Shown here piece by piece: positions 25,903 to 26,295 of a stretch of DNA of 26,295 nucleotides. Each line of letters opens with the position of its first letter. Within the stretch, counting starts at the first letter, position 1. This DNA is from CAZJAH01 sp964544155 (GTDB lineage Bacteria > Bacteroidota > Ignavibacteria > Kapaibacteriales > UBA2268): contig CAZJAH010000041.1 in the NCBI GenBank assembly GCA_964544155.1, forward strand, positions 1 to 26,295, written 5' to 3'. Under the pieces are notes generated by a model. It was not told the origin of the DNA. It worked only from the letters and a program-made list of their open reading frames with translations, and searched no databases. Position numbers and translations under genes: made by a program.

Positions 25903-26295
25903 TAATTATATTTAATGTTTTATGTTTAACTAAAATTTAATGAATAGAATTGAAAAGAACTACTTTTTTTTTATTTTTTTCGAAAAAAAATTGGGATGGA
26001 TGAATTATGAAAGGCGGATAATGCTGTCTCTTCTAATTTTGAGCTGCTGTCGAAACCTTTGTTTACATCTTATTTTTTTACATCTTATAATAATATTCTT
26101 TTCCTGGCCTTTTCTTGTATTCTTAACTTCGATCAGAATAAAGTTATTTGGGCATAAGCAAATTATTCCGACCATATTCCCCTCCACGTAGGGACTCATT
26201 ACAATGTGTCCGGTGGTACGCTGAAAGCGTGACGGGGTGGTGCGGCCGGGAGATTATGGTATTCACATGCACGAAAGCCTAACAATGTATATACA
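25903..26295. other. AT-rich spacer running into an unexplained GC-rich segment
   Basis: No convincing gene was found in these 393 bases. Two short overlapping frames on opposite strands (25940-26191 plus, 26005-26199 minus) have low-complexity or unrecognisable sequence. A perfect T7-CG-A7 palindrome lies at 25974-25989, upstream of the OmpA-family gene. From about 26205 the base composition switches from very AT-rich to GC-rich; that part is listed separately. Confidence 0.6.
26201..26295 (+). other. Possible structured RNA or mobile-element edge at the window end
   Basis: The sequence becomes GC- and purine-rich, with a tight hairpin ACGCT-GAA-AGCGT (26218-26230) enclosed by CCGG (26210-26213) and CCGG (26246-26249), and the stretch GGGGTGGTG between. 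GTGTCCGG at 26206-26213 followed by this fold recalls the 5' region of some group II introns, but I cannot confirm a match. A 7-base direct repeat ACAATGT occurs at 26201-26207 and again at 26282-26288. The segment runs off the window, so its full length and type cannot be decided. Confidence 0.25.

Noticed and set aside
26005..26199. Minus-strand 64-codon frame with the string FILIEVKNT, reminiscent of a nuclease core.
   Set aside because: Too short, no further nuclease residues, and overlapped by an equally long plus-strand frame; likely chance.

Overview
The window looks like chromosomal DNA of a bacterium from the Bacteroidota/Chlorobiota (FCB) side of the tree. Two very large exported proteins (5257-10224 and 14940-18248) end in type-A type IX secretion sorting domains. 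One of them combines a von Willebrand A domain, a WD40-like propeller, ASH/choice-of-anchor-D-type repeats and a cohesin-like segment, an architecture I associate with Ignavibacteria/Kapabacteria-like lineages. There is also a menA-type prenyltransferase, two TlpA-like lipoproteins and an OmpA-family protein. Coding DNA is moderately AT-rich and the spacers are strongly AT-rich. Several genes have good Shine-Dalgarno sequences (e.g. 22407-22412, 20091-20096, 14930-14933), which fits a basal FCB lineage better than a classical Bacteroides. The lineage is an inference; there is no rRNA or other marker here.

Layout. (1) 105-4407, minus: two soluble phosphorelay proteins, a multi-PAS hybrid histidine kinase followed 37 bp later by a receiver-plus-kinase protein, with a bidirectional hairpin terminator at 49-74. 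(2) 4408-4810: a gene-free spacer with two inverted-repeat structures. (3) 4811-5260, plus: a small lipoprotein whose stop codon overlaps the stop of the convergent 1655-residue secreted protein (5257-10224, minus). (4) 10432-14386, plus: a tightly coupled pair, a 1002-residue helical protein with a C-terminal AAA-like module whose Walker A lacks its lysine, and, one base later, an MscS-type channel. (5) 14483-14724, minus: a DUF2249-like small protein whose frame needs a slip or correction in a run of eight A. (6) 14940-18248, plus: a secreted FG-GAP/ASPIC protein with a clear terminator. (7) 18303-21810, plus: two paralogous thioredoxin-fold lipoproteins, each followed by its own terminator. 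(8) 22005-22400, minus: a small lipoprotein. (9) 22571-22923, plus: a broken remnant of a DUF1015 gene. (10) 25902-22935, minus: a large OmpA-family protein followed by menA. (11) 25903-26295: an AT-rich spacer that changes abruptly, near 26205, into a GC-rich, hairpin-bearing segment running off the window end.

Most of the region serves the cell envelope: secreted or surface proteins, lipoproteins, a peptidoglycan-anchoring OmpA domain and a mechanosensitive channel, plus menaquinone synthesis and intracellular signalling. The best candidate for something undescribed is the ATPase-like/MscS pair at 10432-14386: the spacing implies co-translation, and a membrane channel partnered with a large soluble nucleotide-binding-like protein is not the usual MscS context. 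Other points of interest are the A8 slippage site in the DUF2249 gene, the DUF1015 wreck and the possible structured or mobile element at the right edge. No tRNA, rRNA, CRISPR array or transposase gene was recognised.
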